Shown here one piece after another: positions 10,201-20,072 of a stretch of 64,000 nt of DNA; the stretch's first letter is position 1; each line of letters begins with the position of its first letter. Position numbers and translations under genes: made by a program. The notes beneath the pieces were generated by a model that worked only from the letters and a program-made list of their open reading frames with translations, had not been told where the DNA came from and did not search any database. The DNA is taken from positions 1 through 64,000 of the forward strand of contig NZ_FOCN01000017.1 of NCBI RefSeq assembly GCF_900110125.1, read 5' to 3'. Source of the stretch: Cryobacterium luteum. GTDB lineage: Bacteria > Actinomycetota > Actinomycetes > Actinomycetales > Microbacteriaceae.

Positions 10201-11382
10201 CTAGAGGCTGCCGAGGGCGCGCCCGAACCGCTCCGTAAAGTCGGCGAGTTCGGCATCTCCGACGATCAGCGGCGGCGCGATGCGAATGCTGGTCTCGTTC
10301 GCGGCGTTCACGATGAGGCCGTTGGCGAGGGCCGCAGCGCCGAGTTTCAGCGCGACCGGTTCGGTCAGGCCGACACCGAGCAACAAGCCGCGCCCGCGCA
10401 CCTCGTCGATCAGCGGCGAGTTGAAAGCGAGAATGATCTCCCGCAGCTGCTGGCCGCGGCGGGCGGCGTTGGCGGCAAGGTCGTCACGTTCGATCACGCC
10501 GAGGACGGCGTTCGCCGTCGCGGTCACGAGCGGGTTGCCGGCGAAGGTCGAGCCGTGCTGGCCGCGGCGGAACAGCTCAGAGGCCCAGCCGAAGGTGACG
10601 AGCGCACCGATGGGAACGCCGCCACCCATCCCCTTGGCGATGGTGACGGCATCCGGAAGAATGTCGGCGTGGTTGTAAGCGAACCAGGCGCCGGTGCGGG
10701 CGACGCCGGTCTGAATCTCATCGATGATCAGCAGTACGCCGTGCTCGGTGCACAGTTCGCGGGCACGCTTGAGAAAACCGGCTGGCAGGTCGATGACGCC
10801 AGCCTCGCCCTTGACCGGTTCGAGGACCAGGGCGGCCACGGTGTTGTCGATGGTCGCCTCGAGGGCTTTGATGGTGCTGTCGATGTGTTCGACCCCGCCA
10901 GGCACCGGTTCGAACGCCTCACGCATGTGCGGTTTGCCGGAGAGGGCGAGTGCGCCCATCGTGCGGCCATGAAAGGAATCGTGCAGCGAGATGATGCGGC
11001 TGCGGTGGCCCTTGTTGTTGAGCCTGGCCAGCTTGAACGCGGCCTCATTCGCCTCGGCGCCCGAGTTGCAGAAATACACGCGGCCTTCGTCGCCGGCGCC
11101 GGTGATGCGTTTGAGCCGTTCAGCCAGTTCGATTTGCGGCGGGGTGGCGAAATAGTTGGACACGTGGCTGAGCGTGCCGATCTGCTGCGTGACCGCCGCG
11201 ACGACCTCTGGATGGGCGTGTCCGAGTGAGTTCACGGCGATGCCGGCCAGAAAGTCGAGGTACTGCGTGCCCTGGTCATCCCACACGTAGCACCCCTCGC
11301 CGCGCACGAGCATGGCCAGCGGCGGGCTGAACGTGCGCATCATCGAATCGGCGAACCGGTTCTGCCAGGAAACGTCAGTCAT
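10201..11382 (-). CDS. argD: Acetylornithine aminotransferase
   Basis: Pyridoxal-phosphate enzyme converting N-acetylglutamate semialdehyde to N-acetylornithine; it can also act in lysine synthesis as succinyl-diaminopimelate aminotransferase. It is a class III aminotransferase of 393 aa. [11 protein letters not shown] (105-115) binds cofactor phosphate, the DEIQTG aspartate is at 221, and the Schiff-base lysine K250 lies in TIAKGMGGG. Its ATG overlaps the argB stop by four bases (ATGA), showing translational coupling. Confidence 0.95.
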   Translation of the reverse strand: MTDVSWQNRFADSMMRTFSPPLAMLVRGEGCYVWDDQGTQYLDFLAGIAVNSLGHAHPEVVAAVTQQIGTLSHVSNYFATPPQIELAERLKRITGAGDEGRVYFCNSGAEANEAAFKLARLNNKGHRSRIISLHDSFHGRTMGALALSGKPHMREAFEPVPGGVEHIDSTIKALEATIDNTVAALVLEPVKGEAGVIDLPAGFLKRARELCTEHGVLLIIDEIQTGVARTGAWFAYNHADILPDAVTIAKGMGGGVPIGALVTFGWASELFRRGQHGSTFAGNPLVTATANAVLGVIERDDLAANAARRGQQLREIILAFNSPLIDEVRGRGLLLGVGLTEPVALKLGAAALANGLIVNAANETSIRIAPPLIVGDAELADFTERFGRALGSL

Positions 11383-12308
11383 GCGGGTATTACCTCCGTG
11401 CCAATGCCGCTTCCAGTGAAAATTTCGAGCAGGATCGAGTGCGGCACTCGCCCGTCGATGATCGCGGCCTTGGCTACGCCGCCGTCGACAGCGTCGAGGC
11501 AGGCCGTCATCTTGGGAATCATGCCCGATTCCAGCTCGGGCAGCAGGGCGCGCAACTCGAGCACGTCGATGATCGAGACGAGCGAATCCCGGTTCGGCCA
11601 GTCGCGATACAGACCGGCAACGTCGGTGAGAATCACGAGTTTGGCCGCGCCGAGCGCGATTGCGAGTGCGGCAGCAGCAGCGTCAGCGTTGACGTTGAGG
11701 GATTGGCCGGGGACATCCGTATCGGGGGCGATCGACGAGACCACCGGGATGCGGCCGGCTGCGAGCTGCGCGAGCACCGCTTCGGGGTCGACGCCGATGA
11801 CGTCGCCGACCAGGCCCAGGTCGACTTCTTCGCCGTCGATGACCACCCCACGGCGGCGCCCACGGAAAAGTCCGGCGTCCTCACCGCTGAGTCCGGCGGC
11901 GAGCGGTCCGTGCTGGTTGATGTGGCTGACCAGGTCGCGGTTGATCTGACCGGTCAGCACCATGCGCACCACGTCCATCGCTTCCGGCGTGGTCACCCGG
12001 TAGCCGCCACGAAACTCGCTCTCGATGCCGAGGCGTTTCAGCATGGCCGAGATCTGCGGGCCACCGCCGTGCACGACGACCGGGCGGATGCCGGCATAGC
12101 GCAGGTAGACCATGTCTTCGGCGAAGGCACGCTGCAGCTCTTCGCTGACCATGGCGTTGCCGCCGAACTTCACGACGATTATCTGGTCGTGAAAGCGTTT
12201 GAGCCACGGCAACGCTTCGATCAGTGTCGCCGCTTTAACGGATGCTTCGGCCTGGCTGGTCTCGTCGGTGGTGGACGAGTCGGCGTGGGTTCGCGGTGTT
12301 TCGGTCAT
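11379..12308 (-). CDS. argB: Acetylglutamate kinase
   Basis: Phosphorylates N-acetylglutamate, usually the arginine-feedback-controlled step. The 309-aa protein of the amino-acid kinase family has VVKFGGNAM (phosphate-binding lysine), [10 protein letters not shown] (glycine-rich substrate loop) and [11 protein letters not shown] near the nucleotide site. I start it at ATG 12308, two bases after the argJ stop. A ~45-residue polar N-terminal segment precedes the kinase core, as in arginine-sensitive forms. Confidence 0.95.
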   Translation of the reverse strand: MTETPRTHADSSTTDETSQAEASVKAATLIEALPWLKRFHDQIIVVKFGGNAMVSEELQRAFAEDMVYLRYAGIRPVVVHGGGPQISAMLKRLGIESEFRGGYRVTTPEAMDVVRMVLTGQINRDLVSHINQHGPLAAGLSGEDAGLFRGRRRGVVIDGEEVDLGLVGDVIGVDPEAVLAQLAAGRIPVVSSIAPDTDVPGQSLNVNADAAAAALAIALGAAKLVILTDVAGLYRDWPNRDSLVSIIDVLELRALLPELESGMIPKMTACLDAVDGGVAKAAIIDGRVPHSILLEIFTGSGIGTEVIPA

Positions 12309-12310
12309 GA

Positions 12311-13492
12311 TCAGCTCGAGTACGCGCTGTTCTCTTCGACGTAGTCGTGAGTGAGGTCGTTGGTCCACAGGGTGGCGGTTTCGCTGCCGGCATGCAGGTC
12401 GATGAGCACAGTCACGCCGCGGCCCGTGAGGTCGACGAGGTCGCGCGGCTGGTCCGGCTCACCCGCGGTGCACACCTGCACACCGTTGATGGCGACATCG
12501 ATGCCGTAGGGGTCGAAGGCAGCGTCCTTCACCGGTACGGTTCCGGCGGCGGCGAGCACACGGCCCCAGTTCGGGTCGTTGCCGAAGATGGCGGACTTGA
12601 ACAGGTTGCTGCGCGAGACCGCGCGGGCCACGGCGACGGCTTCATCGTCGGAGACCGCGTTGGTGACGGTGATCGCCACGTCGTGCGCGGCGCCCTCGGC
12701 GTCGCCCTGCAGTTGCAGCGTGAGGTCGCGGCAGATGTCGATGAGCGCCGCCGTGAACTCGGTCAGGTCGGCGGTCACACCGCTCGCGCCGGAGCAGAGC
12801 AGGCTCACGGTGTCGTTGGTCGACATGCAGCCGTCGGAGTCGAGGCGGTCGAAGGTTACCCGGGTGGCCGCGTGCAGGGCCGTGTCGAGCTCGGCCGACT
12901 CGAGCACGGCGTCGGTGGTGATGACGACGAGCATGGTGGCGAGCCCGGGCGCGAGCATGCCGGCGCCCTTGGCCATGGCGCCGATGCTCCAGCCGGCCGC
13001 CGACTCGTGCGCGGCCTGTTTCGGGCGGGTGTCGGTGGTCATGATGGCCTGCGCGGCCAGGAGGCCGGCTTCGGGCGTGGTGGCAGCATCCGTTTTAATG
13101 GCCGTGGTGGCGTCCAGGACGCCGGCGGTGACGAGGTCGAGGTTGAGCTGTTCCCCGATCAGGCCGGTGGAGCAGACCAGAACGTCGCCCGAGGAGATAT
13201 CGAGGCGGGCCGCGACGGCTTCGGCGGTGGCATGCGTGGTCTGAAAGCCGATGCTGCCGGTGTAGCAGTTGGCGCCGCCGGAGTTGAGCACAATGGCGCT
13301 GACCCGGCCGTCGCTCATGACCTGGGTACTCCAGATGACCGGGTTTGCCTGGCAGCGGTTGCTGGTGAACACGGTGGCGGCGTTTTGCAGCGGGCCGAGG
13401 TTCTGCACGAGGGCGAGGTCGAGCCCGCCGGACTTCTTCAAGCCGGCGGTGACCCCGGCAGCAGCAAAACCGGCAGGAAGGGTGACACTCAC
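12311..13492 (-). CDS. argJ: Bifunctional ornithine acetyltransferase / N-acetylglutamate synthase
   Basis: Recycles the acetyl group from N-acetylornithine to glutamate, allowing the cyclic arginine pathway. The 393-aa precursor contains the self-cleavage site [14 protein letters not shown]; cleavage between A185 and T186 makes the threonine the nucleophile of the beta chain. The GTG start overlaps the argC stop by four bases (GTGA). Whether it is bifunctional or only transfers acetyl groups cannot be told from sequence. Confidence 0.95.
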   Translation of the reverse strand: MSVTLPAGFAAAGVTAGLKKSGGLDLALVQNLGPLQNAATVFTSNRCQANPVIWSTQVMSDGRVSAIVLNSGGANCYTGSIGFQTTHATAEAVAARLDISSGDVLVCSTGLIGEQLNLDLVTAGVLDATTAIKTDAATTPEAGLLAAQAIMTTDTRPKQAAHESAAGWSIGAMAKGAGMLAPGLATMLVVITTDAVLESAELDTALHAATRVTFDRLDSDGCMSTNDTVSLLCSGASGVTADLTEFTAALIDICRDLTLQLQGDAEGAAHDVAITVTNAVSDDEAVAVARAVSRSNLFKSAIFGNDPNWGRVLAAAGTVPVKDAAFDPYGIDVAINGVQVCTAGEPDQPRDLVDLTGRGVTVLIDLHAGSETATLWTNDLTHDYVEENSAYSS

Positions 13493-14535
13493 GGAGCAAC
13501 TCCATTCATGGTCAGACCGAGCGTTTCGGTCAGGCCGAGGGCGATATTGGCGGATTGGATGGCAGCGCCGGCGGTGCCCTTGACGAGATTATCGATGGCC
13601 GTGATCGTGACGACGCGGCCGGCCGCTTCATCGACGGCCAGTCCGATCAACGCGGTATTGGCACCGAGCACGTCGGCGGTGCGCGGAAAGTGCCCCTCGG
13701 GCAGCAGGTGCACGAAGGGCTCGTCGGCGTAGGCACTCTCCCACGCTTCTCGCACGGCGGCGGCGCTCGTTCCCGGCACGAGCCGGGCGGTGGCCGTGGC
13801 GAGGATGCCCCGCGACATCGGCACGATCACCGGGGTGAACGAAATGGTGGCGTCGGTGGTGCTGCCGGCCCAGCGCAGCGACTGCACAATTTCGGGGATG
13901 TGCCGGTGGGTGCCGCCGACAGCGTAGGGGTTGGCGGAGCCGAGGATCTCGGCGGCGAGGTTGGGCAGTTTGAGGCTCTTGCCGGCGCCGCTCGGGCCGA
14001 CGGCGAGCACGGCCACGAGGTCCTGCGCGTCGATCACGCCGGCGTGGATGCCGGGGGCCAGGGCGAGCGCGACGGTGCTGGCGTTGCAGCCGGGAGCGGC
14101 GATGCGCCGAGCGCCGACGAGACGTTTGCGCTGCTTGCCGTGCTGGGTGGGCAGTTCGGGCACCCCGTAGGTCCAGGCACCAAAGTAGTCGCCGCCGTAG
14201 AACGCGGCCCAATCGTCGGAATTCTCGAGGCGGTGGTCGGCGCCGCAGTCCACCACGAGGGTCTCGGCGGGCAGATGCGTGGTGAGCTCGCCGGATTTGC
14301 CGTGCGGCAGGGCCACGAAGACCACGTCATGGCCGCTGAGATTCTCCGGTGTCGTGTCGACCAGGGTCAGGTGAGCGAGGGAACGCAGCGATGGTTGCAC
14401 ATTGATCAGACGCTGCCCGGCGTTGCTGTGTGCGGTGACCGTGCGCACCTCGAATTCGGGGTGACCGGCGAGCAGCCGCAGCAGTTCGCCGCCCGCATAC
14501 CCGCTCGCGCCCGCCACTGCTACCGAAAACACCAT
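13489..14535 (-). CDS. argC: N-acetyl-gamma-glutamyl-phosphate reductase
   Basis: NADPH-dependent reduction of N-acetylglutamyl phosphate in arginine synthesis. The 348-aa protein has the NADP-binding [10 protein letters not shown] (residues 9-18) and the active-site cysteine C150 in AAPGCNAST. It is first in the argCJBDFGH operon. There is no Shine-Dalgarno sequence before ATG 14535; a TAAGGT -10 box seven bases upstream suggests a leaderless transcript. Confidence 0.95.
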   Translation of the reverse strand: MVFSVAVAGASGYAGGELLRLLAGHPEFEVRTVTAHSNAGQRLINVQPSLRSLAHLTLVDTTPENLSGHDVVFVALPHGKSGELTTHLPAETLVVDCGADHRLENSDDWAAFYGGDYFGAWTYGVPELPTQHGKQRKRLVGARRIAAPGCNASTVALALAPGIHAGVIDAQDLVAVLAVGPSGAGKSLKLPNLAAEILGSANPYAVGGTHRHIPEIVQSLRWAGSTTDATISFTPVIVPMSRGILATATARLVPGTSAAAVREAWESAYADEPFVHLLPEGHFPRTADVLGANTALIGLAVDEAAGRVVTITAIDNLVKGTAGAAIQSANIALGLTETLGLTMNGVAP

Positions 14536-14542
14536 GGGTTAA

Positions 14543-14548
14543 ACCTTA
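14543..14548 (-). promoter_or_regulatory. Candidate -10 box of the arg operon (leaderless transcript)
   Basis: Minus-strand TAAGGT is followed by exactly seven bases and then the argC ATG, which places the transcription start at or next to the A of ATG. No -35 consensus and no ribosome binding site were seen. TAnnnT-N7-ATG is the usual layout of leaderless genes in actinobacteria. Confidence 0.5.
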
Positions 14549-14594
14549 GCGCGGCCCCGGCGGCCGCGTTTCCGCGCCGGGGGGCGGCACCATG

Positions 14595-14637
14595 CGGATG
14601 CCGCGGCCGGCCCCACAGGGTCGGGCCGCGGCATCCG
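14595..14637 (-). terminator. GC-rich hairpin between pheT and argC
   Basis: A 14-bp perfect stem, CGGATGCCGCGGCC (14595-14608) with GGCCGCGGCATCCG (14624-14637), lies nine bases after the pheT stop and ahead of the argC promoter. It has no U-tract, as is common for actinobacterial terminators. Its arms contain the CGGATGC/GCATCCG word that is frequent throughout the window. Confidence 0.65.
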
Positions 14638-14646
14638 GTTCAGGTG

Positions 14647-17256
14647 CTACTCGCGCAGAGTCGCCCCGAAGCGCTCAGCGGCGACCGCGACGCCGGCCAG
14701 GCGGGCGGCGCTCGCCTCCGCGGCGGTCAACGTGCGCTCCTCGCCGCGAAAACGCAGCGCGAAGGTGAGTGACTTCTGGCCGGGTTCGACACCGGCACCG
14801 CGATAGTCATCGACCAGATCGATGTTCTCGAGCAGGTCGCCCGCGCCCTCGGCGACGGCCGCCAGCAGGGTTGCAGCCGGCACAGTCACGGCCACGACGA
14901 GCGAGAGGTCCTGGGTGGCGGCGGGCATCGTGCGAATCGGCGTCACCGTTCGCGTGCCGTCGGCCTGCGCGAAAACCAGCCCGAGGTTGATCTCGGCGAC
15001 GGCGACAACGGCGGGCAGGTCGTAATCATCGGCGACAGTGGGAAGCAGTTCGCCGGCGAATCCGACCGAAACCGTCGACGCGGCACTGGTCGCGGCCGGA
15101 ACCGTGACGAACAGCTCGGCGGTGCGGCCCGGGTGCAGCGCCGGGTGCCGGCCCTGGCGCACCTCGATGCGCACGCCGGTGGCCAGCGCCACCTGCTGCA
15201 CGGCAGCCAGCGCCGACTGCCAGCCGGCGGCGACTGCGGGCAGGCCGGGTTGGTGCCGCACGTCGTTGCCGACGAGAACGACACCCACCAGGAGCGGCTG
15301 GGGAACGATTCCGGCGATCAATGCCGCCTCGGCCTCGGCGCTCGGGCGCGCTCCTCCGGCGGGCAGCACGGCTGTACCGTAGGTCACTCCGGCTTCGGGA
15401 CGAAAGACCAGTCCCTGCTCGTAGATGGCGAGATCGACCAGTCCACGGGAGCGGTTGCGATGCGCGATCTGCAGCAGACCGGGCAGCATCGAGGTACGCA
15501 GGAACGGCGCCTCCCCGTCGAGCGGGTTGGCGACCTTCATCTGCGCAACCAAAACCGGGGCAGCGGATGCCGCGCCAGCGTCGGCCGCGCTCGCGCCGGC
15601 ATCCGTTTGAGCTGGTGAGACCGGCACACCGAACAGATTGTTCGCCCGCTCGGAGACGAAGGGGTAGGTCAGCACCTCGGTGTGACCGGTGGCGGCGAGG
15701 GTCTGCGCAACCGTGCGGCGCAGCGTCTGCGTGCGGGTCAGGCCACGACCGGGCGGTGCGACGGGCAACACCGAAGGGATGCGGTCGTAGCCGACGATGC
15801 GGGCGACTTCCTCGGCCAGGGTCCACTTGTCGGTGAGGTCAGGGCGCCAGGTGGGCGGCGTGACGTGCAGCACACCACCGACATCATGCAGGGATGCACC
15901 GACCTCCACGAGAGCGTCGCGCACCTCATCGCCGGTGTAGTTCAGGCCGATGAGACCCGACACGAATCCGGTCGGCAACACAATCGGCAGGGGCGCGGTC
16001 GTTGTGTCGTACACCGAGCCGAGGTCGTCGGCGACTCCCCCGGCGAGGTCCACGAGCAGCTGCACGACACGGGCGGCAGCCACAGCGGCAACGCGCGGGT
16101 CGACGCCGCGTTCAAACCGCTTGCTGGCCTCGCTCGGCAGCTTGTGGCGGCGAGCAGAACGGGCAATAGATACCGGGTCGAAGTTGGCGGCCTCGACGAG
16201 TACGTTGACCGTCTTCGAGTTGATCTCGGTGCTCGCGCCGCCCATCACGCCGGCCAGTCCGATCGGTCCGGATTCGTCGGTGATCAGCAGATCTTCGACA
16301 CTGAGCGTGCGGGTGACCGCGTCGAGCGTCGTGAATTTCTCGCCCTCGACGGCACGCCGCACGATGATGCCGCCGGTGAGTTTATCGAGGTCGTAGCCGT
16401 GCAACGGCTGGCCAAGCTCGAACATGACGTAGTTCGTGATGTCGACCACGAGGGAGATGGACCGCACGCCGACCAGCCCGAGGCGCGCGATCATCCAGGC
16501 CGGGGTCGGCCGCGTCGGGTCGACGCCGCGCACGACCCGGGTCACGAACACGCTCGACCCGGAGCGATCCCGAATCGGAGCCTGGTCGTCAATTGTGACC
16601 GGGAACCGGGTGACCGGGGCCACCACGGTGAGCGCGAGCGCGGGGTCGCGGAACGGCACACCGGTCGCGTGCGAGTATTCGCGGGCGACGCCGCGAATGG
16701 AGAAAGCGTAGCCGCGGTCGGGGGTGACGTTGATCTCAACGGCGCTGTCGTCCAGGCCGAGCAGGGCGATCGCATCCGTTCCGACCGGGGCGTCGATTCC
16801 AAGGTTTTTCAGCAGCAGAATGCCGTCGTGCTCGTCGCCGAGACCGAGCTCACGGGCCGAGGCAATCATGCCGTCGGAGACATGGCCATAGGTCTTGCGG
16901 GCCGCGATCGGAAACGGACCGGGCAGCGAAGCGCCGGGCAGGGTCACGACGACCTTGTCTCCGACGGCAAAGTTGTGCGCGCCGCAGATGATGCCGTGTA
17001 CGGCCGGGCCGCCGTCAGCGGCGAGTTCATCGCCCGGCGCAACCCGCACCTGGCACCAGTTGATGGTCTTGCCGTTGGTCTGCTCTTCGCCGACGAATTC
17101 GAGCACCTCGCCGACCACGATCGGGCCGGACACCTCGAACCGGTGGATGTCTTCTTCTTCGAGGCCGACGCTCACGAGCGCGGCGTGCACGTCTTCCGGC
17201 GTGGTGCCGGGCGCGAGGTCGACGTATTCGCCGAGCCAGCTCAGTGGAACCCGCAT
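14647..17256 (-). CDS. pheT: Phenylalanine--tRNA ligase, beta subunit
   Basis: Forms the alpha2-beta2 PheRS that charges tRNA-Phe. At 869 aa it is full length: N-terminal MRVPLSWLGEYVDL, a tRNA-binding (EMAP-like) domain at about 40-160, B3/B4 editing domain at about 220-400, B5 domain at about 420-490 (ending WRPDLTDKWTLAEEVARIVGYDRIPS), a catalytic-like core, and a C-terminal anticodon-binding FDX-ACB domain (last ~95 residues, including GQKSLTFALRFRGEERTLT). An alanine-rich linker near residue 555 is unremarkable. ATG shares its A with the pheS TGA stop. Confidence 0.97.
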   Translation of the reverse strand: MRVPLSWLGEYVDLAPGTTPEDVHAALVSVGLEEEDIHRFEVSGPIVVGEVLEFVGEEQTNGKTINWCQVRVAPGDELAADGGPAVHGIICGAHNFAVGDKVVVTLPGASLPGPFPIAARKTYGHVSDGMIASARELGLGDEHDGILLLKNLGIDAPVGTDAIALLGLDDSAVEINVTPDRGYAFSIRGVAREYSHATGVPFRDPALALTVVAPVTRFPVTIDDQAPIRDRSGSSVFVTRVVRGVDPTRPTPAWMIARLGLVGVRSISLVVDITNYVMFELGQPLHGYDLDKLTGGIIVRRAVEGEKFTTLDAVTRTLSVEDLLITDESGPIGLAGVMGGASTEINSKTVNVLVEAANFDPVSIARSARRHKLPSEASKRFERGVDPRVAAVAAARVVQLLVDLAGGVADDLGSVYDTTTAPLPIVLPTGFVSGLIGLNYTGDEVRDALVEVGASLHDVGGVLHVTPPTWRPDLTDKWTLAEEVARIVGYDRIPSVLPVAPPGRGLTRTQTLRRTVAQTLAATGHTEVLTYPFVSERANNLFGVPVSPAQTDAGASAADAGAASAAPVLVAQMKVANPLDGEAPFLRTSMLPGLLQIAHRNRSRGLVDLAIYEQGLVFRPEAGVTYGTAVLPAGGARPSAEAEAALIAGIVPQPLLVGVVLVGNDVRHQPGLPAVAAGWQSALAAVQQVALATGVRIEVRQGRHPALHPGRTAELFVTVPAATSAASTVSVGFAGELLPTVADDYDLPAVVAVAEINLGLVFAQADGTRTVTPIRTMPAATQDLSLVVAVTVPAATLLAAVAEGAGDLLENIDLVDDYRGAGVEPGQKSLTFALRFRGEERTLTAAEASAARLAGVAVAAERFGATLRE

Positions 17257-18359
17257 CAGACCGTCATCCCATACTGCTGGCTGAACCGAATATCGCCCTC
17301 GACCATGTCGTGCATGTCCTTTACGTCATTTCTAAACATCACTGCTCGTTCCACACCCACTCCGAACGCAAACCCGGAGTACACGTCGGGGTCGATTCCG
17401 GCCGACCGCAGCACATTGGCATGCACCATGCCGCAGCCGCCCCACTCGATCCAGCGGGCGCCGTCCTTGAAGGTCGGGTGCCACACATCGAGCTCGGCGC
17501 TGGGCTCGGTGAACGGAAAGTAGTTGGGGCGCAGGCGCACCTTGGCCTCGGGGCCGAACAGTGCTTGCACGAAATGGTCGAGCGTGCCGCGCAGGTTCGC
17601 CATGGTGAGGCCTTTGTCGATGGCGATGCCCTCGATCTGGTGGAACACCGGGGTGTGGGTGGCGTCGAGTTCGTCGGTGCGAAAGACCCGCCCCGGCGCG
17701 ACGACGTAGACCGGCAGCTCGCGGCTGAGCAACGCGCGCAGCTGCACGGGCGACGTCTGCGTGCGCAAAACGAGGTGGGCATCCGTCGGTTCGACGAAGA
17801 AGGTGTCCTGCATGGCGCGGGCCGGGTGGTCTTCGTCGAAGTTGAGGCCGTCGAAGTTGAACCATTCGCTCTCGAGTTCAGGTCCTTCGGCAACTTCCCA
17901 GCCCATCGCGACGAACACGTCGGCGGCTCGTTCGCTGAGCAGCGAGATCGGATGCCGCGCCCCGGCCTTCCAAGCGGATGCTGCGGCGGTCACGTCCACC
18001 GTCTCGGCGAGCAGACGGGCTGCCGCTTCAGCGGTGCCGATCTCGTCTTCGCGGGCGGTCAGCGCTTTGGTGACGGTGCCGCGGGCCTGGCCCACGAGCT
18101 TGCCGGCGGCAGCCTTCTCTTTGCCGGGAACGCTGCGCATGAGCGCGTTGAGCTTGGACAGCGGCGACGACTCCCCCGCATGCTCGCTGCGCACGAGTTT
18201 GAGCGCTACGGTCGTGCCGGCGGCGGCGATAGCGGCCAGCGCGGCGACGACGGCAGCATTTACGGCCGACTCCGAGATCAACGGCTCTGCAGCGGATGCG
18301 CCGGCAGCAACCGGATCGGATGGTGTGGTGGGCTCTGGGGGAAGGCTGGGAACAGACAC
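17256..18359 (-). CDS. pheS: Phenylalanine--tRNA ligase, alpha subunit
   Basis: Catalytic subunit of PheRS, 367 aa. It has an N-terminal coiled-coil (about residues 20-90), class II motif 2 in FRTDELDATHTPVFHQIEG, and motif 3 in GFAFGVGVERAVMFR near the C terminus. I chose GTG 18359; a TTG at 18368 is also in frame. Only about 20 bp separate it from the gluD stop on the same strand, so it may be partly cotranscribed with the transporter operon or have its promoter inside gluD. Confidence 0.95.
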   Translation of the reverse strand: MSVPSLPPEPTTPSDPVAAGASAAEPLISESAVNAAVVAALAAIAAAGTTVALKLVRSEHAGESSPLSKLNALMRSVPGKEKAAAGKLVGQARGTVTKALTAREDEIGTAEAAARLLAETVDVTAAASAWKAGARHPISLLSERAADVFVAMGWEVAEGPELESEWFNFDGLNFDEDHPARAMQDTFFVEPTDAHLVLRTQTSPVQLRALLSRELPVYVVAPGRVFRTDELDATHTPVFHQIEGIAIDKGLTMANLRGTLDHFVQALFGPEAKVRLRPNYFPFTEPSAELDVWHPTFKDGARWIEWGGCGMVHANVLRSAGIDPDVYSGFAFGVGVERAVMFRNDVKDMHDMVEGDIRFSQQYGMTV

Positions 18360-18379
18360 AAGGCCCAAGTTTAGTGCGC

Positions 18380-19303
18380 TTAGTACTGGCCTTTACTCTG
18401 AGCCCCCAGGGCGTTGGAGTAGACGAGATTCGGGTCGACAGGATTAGCAGGCCCCTTGGTGGCATCCGTTGGCGTGACCCCACCGCTCTGTGAGCCGGTG
18501 CGACGGGCAATGATGCGGGCAAGCCACGACAGGGACAGGTTCATGGCGAGATAGATAACCAGCACGACGAAGAAGAACGAGAACTGGTACCGGTTGCCGA
18601 AGAACTGGGAGAGGTTGTAGTTGCCGCTGCGCAGCAACTCGTTGTACCCGACCACGAAGGCCAGCGAGGTGTCCTTGAGCAGTACAACCAGTTGGGCGAT
18701 GATGATCGGAAGCATCTGGCGGAAAGCCTGCGGAAATTCGATCCGAAAGCGAGTGGCGACCGGGGTGAGGCCGATGGCCAGGCCAGCTTCGCGTTGCCCG
18801 CTCGGGAGTGCTTTGATTCCGGCCCGGAGCGCTTCACCGATGATCGCACCGTTGTAGACCGCGAGCGCGCTGACACCGGCCCAAAACGATCCGGTAGAGA
18901 ACACCAGCAGAATGAACAGCATCATGAGCAGCACGGGCATGCCACGGAAGAATTCGAGCACGACCGTCGTCGGGATGCGTACCCAGGCGCTGTCGGCGGC
19001 TCGGCCAAACGAAAAAAGAACTCCGACGATAAGGGCCAACACGGCGGCGACGGCTGCCATCCGCAGGGTGTTCAAGGCACCGATACCGAGAGTGCGCCAG
19101 ACCTGGACATCGTTGAAGACGTCCCACCGGGAGGCGTCCCACAGGCCAGGCTGCACGGCACCGTTGGCGCTCGCCTTGGGTAGGCCGAGCACCACGACCA
19201 GGGCAACAAGACCGCCGACGATGAGCACGATCCCCAAAACGGAGATGACTCGTGATCGTGCGCGGGCCTTGGGCCCGGGAACGTCGTAGAGTACGGAAGT
19301 CAT
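18380..19303 (-). CDS. gluD: Amino-acid ABC transporter permease (GluD-like)
   Basis: Inner-membrane permease of a polar amino-acid uptake system of the His/Glu/Gln family, 307 aa with an N-terminal cytoplasmic tail and about five to six membrane segments. The EAA-loop is seen as REAGLAIGLTPVATRFRIEF, contacting the ATPase. The C-terminal ~45 residues are hydrophilic. Order A-B-C-D and lengths match the Corynebacterium gluABCD glutamate importer, but the substrate here is inferred from that likeness only. ATG overlaps the gluC stop (ATGA). Confidence 0.88.
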   Translation of the reverse strand: MTSVLYDVPGPKARARSRVISVLGIVLIVGGLVALVVVLGLPKASANGAVQPGLWDASRWDVFNDVQVWRTLGIGALNTLRMAAVAAVLALIVGVLFSFGRAADSAWVRIPTTVVLEFFRGMPVLLMMLFILLVFSTGSFWAGVSALAVYNGAIIGEALRAGIKALPSGQREAGLAIGLTPVATRFRIEFPQAFRQMLPIIIAQLVVLLKDTSLAFVVGYNELLRSGNYNLSQFFGNRYQFSFFFVVLVIYLAMNLSLSWLARIIARRTGSQSGGVTPTDATKGPANPVDPNLVYSNALGAQSKGQY

Positions 19304-19947
19304 CGGAGTACCGCCACCTTCTTTTCGATCCGGCCGGCGACCAGGCCGAGCGGAATGGTGATGATGAGGTAGAACACGGCCACGGCGAGCAAAATGGCGA
19401 TGACCGCGTCACCGCGATCATTGGTGATCTGGCGGGCTGCGCCGAAGAGTTCGAACACGAAAAATGCTCCGGCGACCGAAGTGTTCTTGGCGAGGGCGAT
19501 GAACACATTAATCAGCGGGGGAATAACCATGCGCACTGCCTGCGGCATCACGATGAAGGACAGGGTCTGCCCGAAGGTCAGGCCGATGCTGCGGGCGGCT
19601 TCAGCCTGACCGACATGCACCCCGTTGACACCGGAGCGCAGCGCCTCGGCGACGAATGGCGAGGTGTAGACCGTCAGCCCGATAGCGGCCAGCTGAAAGT
19701 AGCCGGGAGAGAACTGCAGGTACGGCAGCAGATAGGCGCAGAAGAACAGCACGAGGGTGAGCGGTGTGTTCCGCACGATTTCGGTGTAAACGGTCGCGAA
19801 GGCACGGAACGATCCCACGGGTGAGATCCGCATCGCGGCGACGACGATGCCGAGAATGAAAGCGCCGATGCCGGCGAGGGCGAGGAGGCCCAGGGTGTTC
19901 CGGAAGCCTTCCAGGAACGTTGGCAGGTTGTCGATGACTGCGTCCAC
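19300..19947 (-). CDS. gluC: Amino-acid ABC transporter permease (GluC-like)
   Basis: Second permease subunit, 215 aa with about five membrane segments and the EAA-loop QAEAARSIGLTFGQTL. It pairs with GluD to form the channel. It follows the binding-protein gene after a 125-bp gap that holds a strong hairpin, an arrangement that usually lowers permease expression relative to the binding protein. Confidence 0.88.
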   Translation of the reverse strand: MDAVIDNLPTFLEGFRNTLGLLALAGIGAFILGIVVAAMRISPVGSFRAFATVYTEIVRNTPLTLVLFFCAYLLPYLQFSPGYFQLAAIGLTVYTSPFVAEALRSGVNGVHVGQAEAARSIGLTFGQTLSFIVMPQAVRMVIPPLINVFIALAKNTSVAGAFFVFELFGAARQITNDRGDAVIAILLAVAVFYLIITIPLGLVAGRIEKKVAVLR

Positions 19948-20002
19948 AACTCACCTCCTCTTCTGATGTCCGTGGTGGAGCGTTGGGTTTGGCGGGAAGA
20001 CT

Positions 20003-20040
20003 CACGGATGGCCCGTCCGACTACGAACGGGCCATCCGTG
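20003..20040 (-). terminator. 14-bp perfect hairpin between gluB and gluC
   Basis: The arms CACGGATGGCCCGT (20003-20016) and ACGGGCCATCCGTG (20027-20040) are fully complementary around a 10-nt loop. It follows the binding-protein gene inside the operon, so it may act as a partial terminator or stabilise the 3' end of the upstream message. Confidence 0.65.
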
Positions 20041-20072
20041 CTGACTACGGGTAGTACAGGGGTGCTGTTGGC

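Noticed and set aside
12347-13732. 461-codon open frame opposite argJ
   Set aside because: Glycine/arginine-rich antisense translation without family likeness; argJ carries the intact cleavage site.
15682-17523. 613-codon open frame on the plus strand
   Set aside because: It lies antisense to pheT, has no family similarity or ribosome site, and results from high-GC codon bias leaving the opposite frame open.
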